NCBI GenBank assembly: GCA_948468465.1
Contig: CAOKJJ010000047.1
Location: forward strand, 1-30,451
From: an uncultured Eubacterium sp.
Lineage (GTDB): Bacteria; Bacillota_A; Clostridia; Lachnospirales; Lachnospiraceae
Length of the DNA stretch: 30,451 nucleotides
Reading direction: 5' to 3'
The notes below the pieces were generated by a model that was given only the letters and a program-made list of their open reading frames with translations, made no database searches and was not told where the DNA came from. A program made the position numbers and the translations under genes. Position 1 is the first letter of the stretch, and the number at the start of each line of letters is the position of its first letter. Shown in pieces: positions 23,291 to 30,397 of this stretch.

Positions 23291-23340
23291 CATTGCCATA
23301 TTAGGCAACTGAACTCTGCGCGAACAAGTATGACATATCC

Positions 23341-23754
23341 TTATATAGCCTGATGTTTCTTAAATCCAAGTTTTGCAAGAGGCAGCATTACCACAGTCAG
23401 AACCGCATACAGAATAGCTCTCATGGTAAATGCGTCCGCCACAATGCCGCTAAACTGATAAGAGAGATACTTTCCAAGTTCTGGCATGGTGGAACGATAC
23501 GACAACAGGAGTGTCAGGCTGATCATGGCGAACAGCACAAGATAAATCACACCCAGGTTTACAAGGGCAGCCTGCAGGAATGTAAAGGGGTACGGTATGG
23601 CGGTGTTTGCGATTTGCACCGGCAAGTCCCAACCGTCAAATCCAAATCCCGCAAGAGGCAAACCAAACGCCACAAGCACATGAAGCGTGAAGGCAAGTGT
23701 ACCGAACAGATAGGAAACTATGATTTTTGCCGTTTTCGTGGTGCAGATTGACAA
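23341..23754 (-). pseudogene. ABC-2 type permease remnant with internal deletion
   Basis: Hydrophobic reading frame with four or so membrane segments (IIVSYLFGTLAFTLHVLVAFGLPLAGF, then FLQAALVNLGVIYLVLFAMISLTLLL). It then jumps directly to a C-terminal tail MPELGKYLSYQFSG...YAVLTVVMLPLAKLGFKK. Full-length clostridial permeases of this type have more membrane segments before and between these parts, so both the N-terminus and a central block are missing. Its upstream edge is fused out of frame to the ABC ATPase remnant near 23740. Non-functional as it stands. Confidence 0.8.
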
Positions 23755-24043
23755 CAGAAAAACGGCTGCTGTATGCTGCGGCTTCCTGGTCGCTTACGAA
23801 AAGCTCCCATACTTTGCCGTTTATGCTGTCTGTGACGGCAGCCATAGGCTCTTGCAGCAGAAAGGTACCGTCTTTCATCACCAGAATGGTATCTGCGATA
23901 TAGGATACGTCCGACACGATATGCGTTGACAGAATGACGATTTTTTCCTTAGCAAAGTCAGAGATAAGATTGCGGAAGCGCACACGCTCTTTGGGGTCAA
24001 GTATGGCGGTCGGCTCGTTCAGATACTGTAATTGCAGTTCCAT
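23735..24043 (-). pseudogene. ABC transporter ATPase remnant lacking Walker A and signature
   Basis: A strong ribosome binding site (AAGGAGG) and a normal start MELQLQ are joined directly to the Walker B end NEPTAILDPKERVRFRNLISDF. The normal switch region VILSTHIVSDVSYIADTILVMKDG follows. About 120-150 residues that should hold Walker A and the LSGGQ signature are absent, by an apparently in-frame deletion. At about 23740 the frame runs out of phase into permease DNA. It cannot bind ATP in the usual way. Substrate of the original transporter is unknown; such ATPases often accompany two-component systems for antimicrobial-peptide response. Confidence 0.82.
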
Positions 24044-24076
24044 ACAAAAACCTCCTTGTCTTTCTGATAGGCGTGC

Positions 24077-24117
24077 AAAAAAACAGGCAGCCTATGTTTC
24101 ATAATATAGACTGCCTG
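24077..24117 (-). terminator. Terminator of the histidine kinase remnant
   Basis: CAGGCAG (24111-24117 read on the minus strand) pairs with CTGCCTG (24084-24090), followed by seven T on the minus strand. It separates the kinase remnant from the ABC remnants. Confidence 0.8.
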
Positions 24118-24152
24118 CGTTATGTGCTGCTTTAGCATATCTTAATTTAACC

Positions 24153-24710
24153 TTAATTTGCGTCTGTTTCAAAAGGAAGCAGAATGATAAATTCCGTTCC
24201 GTCTCCGGGGCTGCTCTTTACGAAAATATCGCCGCCATGAAGCATAACAATCTGCTTTGCAATGGCAAGCCCAAGCCCGCTGCCTTCTGGCCGCTCCTTT
24301 GGTGTTCGTCCCTCTGTAATAGCGGCTCCACAAGCCGGATAGTTCCGCTTCATCCATGCCGTTCCCATTATCGCAAATGGAAATGGACAGGCTGCTGTCT
24401 GGAGATTTACTGACTGTTATCCTGACTTTGGTATCCGCAGGATTATGCACAAGGGCATTGATCACAATATTCCCGACAGCGCGGCGCATAAGGCCGGGGT
24501 CAACTGCAATCTTCAATTCCTGCAAACTGCTTTCAAATTCTATCTCCCGATTTAAAAAAGCCGGGTCATTTGCAATGTCGATGAACAATTCTTTTAGAAA
24601 ACGCACGATCCGGGGTTCCAGCGGCGCAAAGGGAACAGCGCCTGCTTCAAGCTGATAGGTCAGTTTCAGATTGTTCATCAGCTTTTCCATGTGGTTTGCA
24701 TTTTTCAAAA
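24153..24710 (-). pseudogene. Sensor histidine kinase remnant, truncated and frameshifted
   Basis: The preserved part begins ILKNANHMEKLMNNLKLTYQLEAG, normally just after the phospho-accepting His helix. It continues through the ATPase N-box (GNIVINALVHN) and the first G-box (ICDNGNGMDEAEL). After YYRGTNTK the frame breaks near 24320: the second G-box (GSGLGLAIAKQIVMLHGGD) and the end GDGTEFIILLPF are in another frame. Sensor, membrane and His-containing parts are absent. The 5' edge is fused to a response-regulator fragment at about 24708. Confidence 0.85.
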
Positions 24711-24833
24711 TTCGTCCCCACCGACTGCCAGGCCAAGTATTTTATCCAATTCATCATTTTTGGAAGACAGAAACAGGACAGGGCAATGGGAATTATTTTG
24801 TATTTATGCATGCCTGATGTTCTCATATTCCAT
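24705..24833 (-). pseudogene. Response regulator receiver-domain remnant
   Basis: Read on the minus strand, 24782-24708 encodes PVLFLSSKNDELDKILGLAV and GGDEF before a TGA at 24705. This is the beta4-alpha4 part of an OmpR-type receiver domain, normally followed by DYxTKPF. Upstream, GGAAGG and an ATG at 24833 look like the original gene start, but the phosphorylation-site part and the DNA-binding domain are gone. Confidence 0.7.
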
Positions 24834-24998
24834 AATTCATCCTTCCTTTCTTTAAAATGTATGAGTATCATTGTACGTGGGCAGACGAACAATATCAAGT
24901 GCTGTGTTAGAAATATAAAATATTTATTTTAAGTATATAGATTTTTTTATTATATATGTTATCCTGGAAATAGATTGCAGGACGGTAAGGAGTAGAAA
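24834..24998. other. A/T-rich intergenic stretch before the recombinase-like gene
   Basis: A sharp rise in A/T marks the join between the decayed kinase/transporter locus and the next two genes. Several TATA-like blocks lie at 24910-24960, but no confident -35/-10 pair can be chosen. TAAGGAG precedes the ATG at 24999. Confidence 0.4.
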
Positions 24999-25625
24999 AT
25001 GCGGAAGGATATATATGGGTTAAAAGAGATTGTAGAAGTATCAAAAAAATATTTAAATGCAGAACTGGGTACAGAAGAATTTTGTCAGTATATTTTTGAA
25101 GAAAGTTTTCGGAAAAAATTAGGATATATGAATACAGATTGGAACAGCAGTGGTCAGGAACATGAAGTGATTGTGAACAACAGGTTAAAGATAGCAATAA
25201 CATTTGATAAAATGGATGAAAGGCAGATGTTAGATCATTTATTTTGGGAATATAAAGATGGAAATGGCAGGGAGAGTCATCTTGAATGGGGAATCATGAT
25301 AAATGCCTGGGGAATCTGGCTGTTCAATAGTTGTTTACATATGAATGAAACATACGATTCTTGGTTCCAAAAGACTGTTTTGGAGATTGTACATGGGAAA
25401 AACTCGGATCAGCATTATTTTGATTTTTTCTCATATGACAACATATTGGGAGATAAGCCAAATGCAAATTATTTTAAAGATATTGCAGAATACAGAAATA
25501 ATTATTATAAGGGGAGCAAAAAAAGCTGGGCGGCTTATTCTTCGACATTGAAACGTTTTTTAAATTTTATTCAGGATTTAAAGGATACTTTAGAAATGAT
25601 GCTGATAGTGTCTATGATCAAATAA
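24999..25625 (+). CDS. Nuclease-fold-like N-terminal frame of a split recombinase-like protein
   Basis: 208 residues in this frame; the meaningful part is about 1-195. Residues 60-115 (LKIAITFDKMDERQMLDHLFWEY, then LEWGIMINAWGIWLFN) follow the pattern of type I restriction HsdR-N/DUF4268-like PD-(D/E)XK domains, whose usual end is WGILTNGxxWxLY, but the expected E-x-K pair is not visible. Residues 170-195 (KKSWAAYSSTLKRFLNFIQDLK) look like the first helix of a core-binding domain of tyrosine recombinases. The -1 frame then continues that domain. The switch coincides with an in-phase TTTAAAG heptamer at 25577-25583, so the product may be a 471-residue frameshift fusion or the gene may carry a one-base deletion. 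TAAGGAG gives the ribosome binding site. Codons are A/T-rich, unlike the flanking genes. Confidence 0.7.
   Translation: MRKDIYGLKEIVEVSKKYLNAELGTEEFCQYIFEESFRKKLGYMNTDWNSSGQEHEVIVNNRLKIAITFDKMDERQMLDHLFWEYKDGNGRESHLEWGIMINAWGIWLFNSCLHMNETYDSWFQKTVLEIVHGKNSDQHYFDFFSYDNILGDKPNANYFKDIAEYRNNYYKGSKKSWAAYSSTLKRFLNFIQDLKDTLEMMLIVSMIK
25577..25583 (+). promoter_or_regulatory. Candidate -1 ribosomal frameshift heptamer (T TTA AAG)
   Basis: The heptamer TTTAAAG fits X XXY YYZ with the zero-frame codons TTA (194) and AAG (195). A -1 slip reads TTT AAA GGA and enters the frame that stays open to 26413. The zero frame ends 40 bases later, at 25625. I see no strong downstream stem or well-placed upstream Shine-Dalgarno stimulator; AGGA directly precedes the heptamer. 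Confidence 0.5.
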
Positions 25626-26413
25626 AACTGAAAGACTTTTATGATTATATCAGGGAAGAAACAAAACTTGAAAAAGAGAATACTTTGAAAAATGTATTTT
25701 TTTATTTTAAGGATTTTATGGGATGCATGTCTGATAAAGGGACATTCGAGATTAGTACGAAAGCTTTGCTGGATGGATATTCTAACACTTTAAAAAAGGA
25801 TGAGAGGCGGGATGTGATTGATACGGTTAAATTGAAGAAAGCAGTGCAGTATCTGAATACTGGAAAAAATAAAGAGAGAGATGTGGCCTTGTTTTTAATG
25901 GAACTGTCTTTTGGATTGGAACGGAGAAAATTGCGCCTTTTAAAATGGGGAGAAAATATTATATGTAATAAAAATGGAAGTATTGAAAATAATTTATGGC
26001 TGGATGGGAAAAAGAGAGCCATGCCGAAAGAGCTGGTAAAGGCTCTGCAGAGGTTAAAGGGACTTGATATACAGGGAGAATATGTTTTTTACCGTACAAA
26101 AGAAAATGGAAGAGAACCTATACAGGAAGATGTGGTAAATGATGTATTCGGCAAACCTGCAAGGCTTGATTCGGAGGATGCATACTATGAAGCCCTCACA
26201 CCCGCAAATATACGGGCCTCCCTTGTCCGGTACCTTCTCAGAGAAGGGGCAGCATTGGAAGAGATCATTTATCTTATGAATATAGAAATCTGGAATCTTG
26301 GAAATTATATATCATTAAAAGATATTGATAATATTATGGAAAAAAGAATCGAGAATAAAAAGGAAGAGGGGATGGATTTCATTGATTCCCTGCTTGACAG
26401 TTTATCTATGTAA
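25583..26413 (+). CDS. Degenerate tyrosine-recombinase-like domain, downstream frame
   Basis: 276 residues following on from the frame switch; on its own it would have to start at a TTG (25685). It completes the core-binding domain (IKLKDFYDYIREE...ENTLKNVFFYFKDFM). The catalytic-like domain is RDVALFLMELSFGLERRKLRLLKW, matching the box I region with Arg. LTPANIRASLVRYLL is then the HxxR region with Arg406 of the fusion kept but both His replaced by Ala, and YLMNIEIWNLGNYISL has Tyr437 in the nucleophile position but no box III His/Trp. So Arg and Tyr are kept and the His residues are lost. It may bind DNA without recombining it, or be an early-diverged enzyme. The next gene, an AAA ATPase, begins 25 bases later, pointing to a joint function. 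Confidence 0.65.
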   Translation, partial: GYFRNDADSVYDQIKLKDFYDYIREETKLEKENTLKNVFFYFKDFMGCMSDKGTFEISTKALLDGYSNTLKKDERRDVIDTVKLKKAVQYLNTGKNKERDVALFLMELSFGLERRKLRLLKWGENIICNKNGSIENNLWLDGKKRAMPKELVKALQRLKGLDIQGEYVFYRTKENGREPIQEDVVNDVFGKPARLDSEDAYYEALTPANIRASLVRYLLREGAALEEIIYLMNIEIWNLGNYISLKDIDNIMEKRIENKKEEGMDFIDSLLDSLSM

Positions 26414-26438
26414 GATCTGCAGATGGGTGGTATATTAA

Positions 26439-27761
26439 ATGAAATTAAACAAAATTTATATGAAAAATTATAGGTGTTTTGAGGAAATAACGATTTCACT
26501 GGATCAAAACGTGACGCTCCTTGTCGGTAAAAACGGAGCTGGGAAGACGGCAGTACTGGATGCGGCAGCAGTTGCTGTCAGTACCTTTTTAAGCGGAATG
26601 GAGGACGGAATCAGCAGAAATATTTGTATGGAAGATGCCAGATATCATTTTTATGAACTGGAAGGGGTTATTGATGCACAGCATCAGTTTCCTGTCATCA
26701 TAACAGGCGAGGGAGAATGTGACGGGATACCGGACAGAAAATGGAGCCGTTCTTTAAATTCAATAAATGGGAAGACAACAATGAAGGAAGCGCGGCAGCT
26801 TACAGATCTTGCGGGAAAGATGCAGCACAGGATTATGAAAGGAGATGACGAAACGATTCTGCCAGTCCTGTCTTATTATGGGACAGGCAGGCTGTATGCA
26901 CAAAAGAGACAGAAAAGAGACTTAAAATCTTTGCAAAAATTCAACAGGCAGACTGGTTATTTGGATTGTATGGCAGCGGAGTCCAATGAGAAAATGATGC
27001 TGAACTGGTTTGAAAAGATGACATTAAAAGAATTACAGAATCAGCAAAAAACGGGCAGCATGAAAAAAGTTCTGCAGATGGAGGCTGTAAAGCAGGCTGC
27101 ATGCCATTGTTTTAAAAGTATAAGCGGATATGAAAGTGTGGAAATGGTGTTTGACCTGGATACACATAGAATTATGATAGAATATGCCGAGAATGATGGA
27201 GAAAAATATAAATTTGCCTTAGATGAGATGAGCGACGGATATAAAAATACATTGAGCATGATCAGCGACATTGCATATAGAATGGCAGTATTGAATCCGC
27301 AGTTAGGCATGGAAGTATTAAGAAAAACGCCGGGGATTATTTTGATTGATGAGGTTGATCTGCACCTTCATCCACAGTGGCAGCAGACGATCGTAAAAGA
27401 TTTGCAGAATATTTTTCCAAAGGTTCAGTTTATTCTTACATCCCATGCTCCTGCGGTTATTCATTCAGTAAAAAAGGAACATATCAGGATTCTGGATGAC
27501 GGGAATGTTTATCTGCCGGTGGAACAGACTTACGGGCGGGACGCCAATTCTATTTTAAGGGAAATTATGCAGGTAGGGGAGCGACCGGAAATGGTGCGGC
27601 GTTTGTTTACAGATTTTTACAGAGCTATTGACGAGGCGGAAGTGGAAATGGCGGAAAAGTTGTTGGATGTGCTGGTGGATATTGTAGGAGATTCTGATCC
27701 GGAGATCAGTGGAGCAAGGGTGACGCTGGATTTTGAAAAAATGCAGGAAAAAATGAGCTGA
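26439..27761 (+). CDS. PtuA-like AAA/ABC-type ATPase
   Basis: 440 residues, intact. The domain starts MKLNKIYMKNYRCFEEITI, with Walker A VGKNGAGKT (29-37), an ABC-like signature region DEMSDGYKNTLSMISDIAYRMA, Walker B GIILIDEVDLHLHPQWQQ and a switch His in FILTSHAPAVIHS. The tail YGRDANSILREIM...RPEMVRRLFTDFYRAIDE resembles PtuA of Septu and the ATPase of retron Ec78 systems, which partner with the HNH nuclease PtuB. No HNH gene follows: the next 214 bases are non-coding and lead to hsp20. The likely partner is therefore the upstream nuclease/recombinase-like protein. GGTGG lies about 10 bases before the ATG. ATPase identity is firm; a defence role is inference. Confidence 0.85.
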   Translation: MKLNKIYMKNYRCFEEITISLDQNVTLLVGKNGAGKTAVLDAAAVAVSTFLSGMEDGISRNICMEDARYHFYELEGVIDAQHQFPVIITGEGECDGIPDRKWSRSLNSINGKTTMKEARQLTDLAGKMQHRIMKGDDETILPVLSYYGTGRLYAQKRQKRDLKSLQKFNRQTGYLDCMAAESNEKMMLNWFEKMTLKELQNQQKTGSMKKVLQMEAVKQAACHCFKSISGYESVEMVFDLDTHRIMIEYAENDGEKYKFALDEMSDGYKNTLSMISDIAYRMAVLNPQLGMEVLRKTPGIILIDEVDLHLHPQWQQTIVKDLQNIFPKVQFILTSHAPAVIHSVKKEHIRILDDGNVYLPVEQTYGRDANSILREIMQVGERPEMVRRLFTDFYRAIDEAEVEMAEKLLDVLVDIVGDSDPEISGARVTLDFEKMQEKMS

Positions 27762-27833
27762 AAAGAAGAGTTTACGGCACTAACTTACCACTAATTGTCA
27801 GAATAAAAATGCTCCAGCCAGCATAAACTAAAC

Positions 27834-27854
27834 TTCACAAAAAGTTCACAAAAA
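27834..27854 (+). repeat. Tandem TTCACAAAAA direct repeat upstream of CIRCE
   Basis: TTCACAAAAA occurs at 27834-27843 and 27845-27854, one helical turn (11 bases) apart, ending three bases before the CIRCE element. It may be an upstream activator or A-tract element of the hsp20 promoter. Confidence 0.5.
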
Positions 27855-27857
27855 TTA

Positions 27858-27884
27858 TTAGCACTCACTATTGACGAGTGCTAA
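27858..27884 (+). promoter_or_regulatory. CIRCE operator (HrcA binding site)
   Basis: A perfect TTAGCACTC-N9-GAGTGCTAA match to the consensus. HrcA represses at this site in the absence of heat stress. It overlaps the -35 of the hsp20 promoter. Confidence 0.95.
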
Positions 27885-27899
27885 TAAAAGTGCTATAAC
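27871..27899 (+). promoter_or_regulatory. hsp20 promoter overlapping CIRCE
   Basis: TTGACG (27871-27876) and TATAAC (27894-27899) with a 17-base spacer. The -35 spans the CIRCE loop and the first base of the right arm, so bound HrcA would block polymerase. Confidence 0.75.
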
Positions 27900-27975
27900 A
27901 TACTTGTAAGCAAAACAAAGCACGAACCGGTAAACATAAAGACACCGGCAAAAATAAGAAATGGAGGAATGACCT

Positions 27976-28419
27976 ATGTTAATGCCTAGTATTTTTGGAG
28001 AAAATTTATTTGATGAATTCTTTAATGATTTTACCCGCCCGTCAAAATCTCTGATGAGCTATCATACGCCAACGAGCAATGTGATGCGCACAGATATCAA
28101 AGAAACTGCAGATGGTTTTGAGCTGGATATTGATCTGCCGGGATTTAAAAAGTCAGATGTGCAGGCAGAATTAAAAGAAGGTTATCTGACCATCAGTGCA
28201 TCTTCCAGCAAGGATGATGGAGAAAAAGACAAAGACGGCAGATATATCCGCAGAGAAAGATACTATGGATCCTGCAGCAGAAGCTTTTATGTGGGAGACG
28301 CGGTTACGCAGGAAGATATTAAAGCAAGATTTGAAGACGGTATTTTAAAGGTAAGCGTACCGAAGAAAGAGGCGAAGCCGGAAGTAGAGGAAAGCAAGTA
28401 TATCTCTATTGAAGGATAA
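27976..28419 (+). CDS. Hsp20/alpha-crystallin small heat shock protein
   Basis: 147 residues; an ATP-independent chaperone that holds unfolding proteins in the cytosol as oligomers. The N-terminal arm (IFGENLFDEFFNDF) resembles clostridial Hsp18. The alpha-crystallin domain runs from about 40 to 135: RTDIKETADGFELDIDLPGFKKSDVQAEL, then YLTISA, RRERYYGSCSRSFYVGD, and ARFEDGILKVSVPK with the conserved G-x-L-x-x-x-x-P ending. A short acidic tail follows. TGGAGGAA is the ribosome binding site. Heat induction through HrcA is directly supported by the perfect CIRCE, which is more often seen ahead of hrcA-grpE-dnaK and groESL. Confidence 0.95.
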   Translation: MLMPSIFGENLFDEFFNDFTRPSKSLMSYHTPTSNVMRTDIKETADGFELDIDLPGFKKSDVQAELKEGYLTISASSSKDDGEKDKDGRYIRRERYYGSCSRSFYVGDAVTQEDIKARFEDGILKVSVPKKEAKPEVEESKYISIEG

Positions 28420-28500
28420 GACAAGATAGAATGCGACAAGAAAAAAAGATAAATTAGTGCAGAATAAAAAATGTCTGCGCCTTAAAGAATTAGAATAAGG

Positions 28501-28547
28501 CTGCTGCATGAAACATACGGATTTCCGATTTTCATGCAGCAGTTTTT
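28501..28547 (+). terminator. hsp20 terminator
   Basis: Arms CTGCTGCATGAAA (28501-28513) and 28530-28542 are perfect 13-bp complements, followed by TTTTTATTT. The T-tract touches the stop codon of the convergent kinase gene. Confidence 0.88.
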
Positions 28548-30357
28548 ATTTGGGAATTCTGATCTCCGCATCTGTCCCGTTTCCGGGAGTGCTTGTATAT
28601 TTTAACCCATATGCAGCGCCGTAGATCAGCTGAAGACGGCGGTGCGTATTATATATCGCAATATTTGTACCGGGAGCCCCGGCCGATATTTGTTTTTCAG
28701 AAAGGATGTTTTTCAGTTTTTCGGGAGGGATGCCGATGCCGTCGTCAGATATGAGTATGACGATCGAGCTTTCTTCCTGCCAGCTTGTTAAAACGATCGT
28801 GCCTTTCTTTTCTTTTTTTTCCATGATGCCGTGTAAAATGCAGTTTTCTATGACCGGCTGGAGCGTTAATTTCGGAATCGAATGTTCCAGAAGTTCGTCT
28901 GGAATATCAACAATAAAATCAATGTTGCCGTCAAAGCGCATATTTTGAAGCGATACATAAATGGTTACATGTTCTACTTCATCCTGGATTGTGCTCAGCG
29001 ACTGTTTTCGGCTTAAAGTCAGCTTGTAAAAGCGGGACAGGTTCTGAATGGCTTCTGAGACTTCATGGGGGCGGCCCTGCTGTGCCAGCCAGTTGATCAT
29101 ATCCATCGTATTATAAAGAAAATGCGGATTGATCTGTGCCTGCAGAGAGTTAAATTCAGAAATCCGAAGCGTCTCCGCAGTCTTTGCCTGTTCATCAACC
29201 AGTTTGTGTATCATGTGCGTCATGTAATTATAAGAATCAACAAGCTCGCCGATTTCATCCTGCGTATCAGAATCAGGCAGGGCGCACGGCAGGCCAAGGC
29301 GGCATTTGCCCATCTGGTTAATAACAGTGCCAAGGCGCTTGGTGAGGGAACGGGAGAGCAGAGTGGCGACCATAAATGCGGAAACAATGCATACGAGGTA
29401 AATCAGTACAAATATGCCCATATAGATACGGCTTTTTTGAATCAGAGGTTTGGAAGGGATTGCGGTTATCATATACCAGTCTGTATATTTGATATGATTG
29501 AATCCGGCGTATACGTCTTCATCAAGGATGGTCTTCATAATAAAGTTATTGGAAGACATCACCGAATCTTGTACTGTCTCGTAACTAAAATGATAAGTTC
29601 CTGATAACGCGGCATCCGTTGACACCACCATACTGTCGCGGTTGTTAATAATATAGGCTACACTGTTGTCAGAATTCAGGCTGGATTTTAAAATGTCATT
29701 TAATTGTTCTTTCGAAAAATAGATGGCAAGATAGACCGTGATCCATTCACCCTTATAAATCGCCCGGCTTTTGGATATATATGCTATATCGCCATAATTT
29801 TGTATCTCATAAGTACTGAGATAGAACGCGGGACAAAACAAATCATTTGCGGTGGGAGTCCCGGCAAAAATGCCATACCAATAAGTACGGCGCGTACGTT
29901 CCAGAGGCTCTGTGATTTTCCGCACGGAAAAATCGGAGAAATAAGGGTCAGAATCAGGGACATCCAAATACAGACGAATATCACCAATCAGATCACCGGC
30001 GGATAAGGACTGCATCTTACGCTTAAAACCAGCGGCCTCTTCCGAGTGTATCAGTTCTTCAAACGATTCTGTACGGGCAGGGTTGATCAGTTTTTCATAA
30101 AAAGCATGGTCTGTAAGCTGTGTGTGTGCGGCTAAAATGTCCGAAATGGCCGCTTCAATCAGCGGCGTGGTCTCAAAGGAAGCTTCCTGCTCATTTCGTA
30201 TCGTATCAGAAAGAATCATGTCATAAAGCTTTGTGAAGAACAAAAGCAAGATTGCGACCACTGGAATGGTTACTATGACAAAATGCGTGATCGTCAGTTT
30301 GGTCTGCAGCCTCAGATTATTGTAGGACTGCGTGATACGGTGAAAAAATTTTTTCAT
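28546..30357 (-). CDS. YesM-type membrane sensor histidine kinase
   Basis: 603 residues. TM1 (about 24-45, FVIVTIPVVAILLLFF) and TM2 (about 311-334, IYMGIFVLIYLVCIVSAFMVATLL) enclose a 265-residue extracellular sensor region of the double-Cache type. A HAMP linker follows (335-390). The His kinase domain has QAQINPHFLYNTMDMINWL with His412, the hallmark of the LytS/YesM group (His_kinase). The ATPase domain has LQPVIENCILHGI and DDGIGIPPEKL. Such kinases usually pair with an AraC-type response regulator and control sugar uptake or utilisation; the partner is not in this window. GGAGA precedes the ATG. The 54-bp repeat lies only 40 bases upstream of its start. Confidence 0.93.
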   Translation of the reverse strand: MKKFFHRITQSYNNLRLQTKLTITHFVIVTIPVVAILLLFFTKLYDMILSDTIRNEQEASFETTPLIEAAISDILAAHTQLTDHAFYEKLINPARTESFEELIHSEEAAGFKRKMQSLSAGDLIGDIRLYLDVPDSDPYFSDFSVRKITEPLERTRRTYWYGIFAGTPTANDLFCPAFYLSTYEIQNYGDIAYISKSRAIYKGEWITVYLAIYFSKEQLNDILKSSLNSDNSVAYIINNRDSMVVSTDAALSGTYHFSYETVQDSVMSSNNFIMKTILDEDVYAGFNHIKYTDWYMITAIPSKPLIQKSRIYMGIFVLIYLVCIVSAFMVATLLSRSLTKRLGTVINQMGKCRLGLPCALPDSDTQDEIGELVDSYNYMTHMIHKLVDEQAKTAETLRISEFNSLQAQINPHFLYNTMDMINWLAQQGRPHEVSEAIQNLSRFYKLTLSRKQSLSTIQDEVEHVTIYVSLQNMRFDGNIDFIVDIPDELLEHSIPKLTLQPVIENCILHGIMEKKEKKGTIVLTSWQEESSIVILISDDGIGIPPEKLKNILSEKQISAGAPGTNIAIYNTHRRLQLIYGAAYGLKYTSTPGNGTDAEIRIPK

Positions 30358-30397
30358 ATATTTGTGATCTCCATGGGTACTTATAAATAATTTAATT

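Noticed and set aside
27762..27975. A PtuB-like HNH gene following the PtuA-like ATPase
   Set aside because: The 214 bases up to hsp20 hold only the CIRCE promoter and short repeats; no reading frame of useful size.
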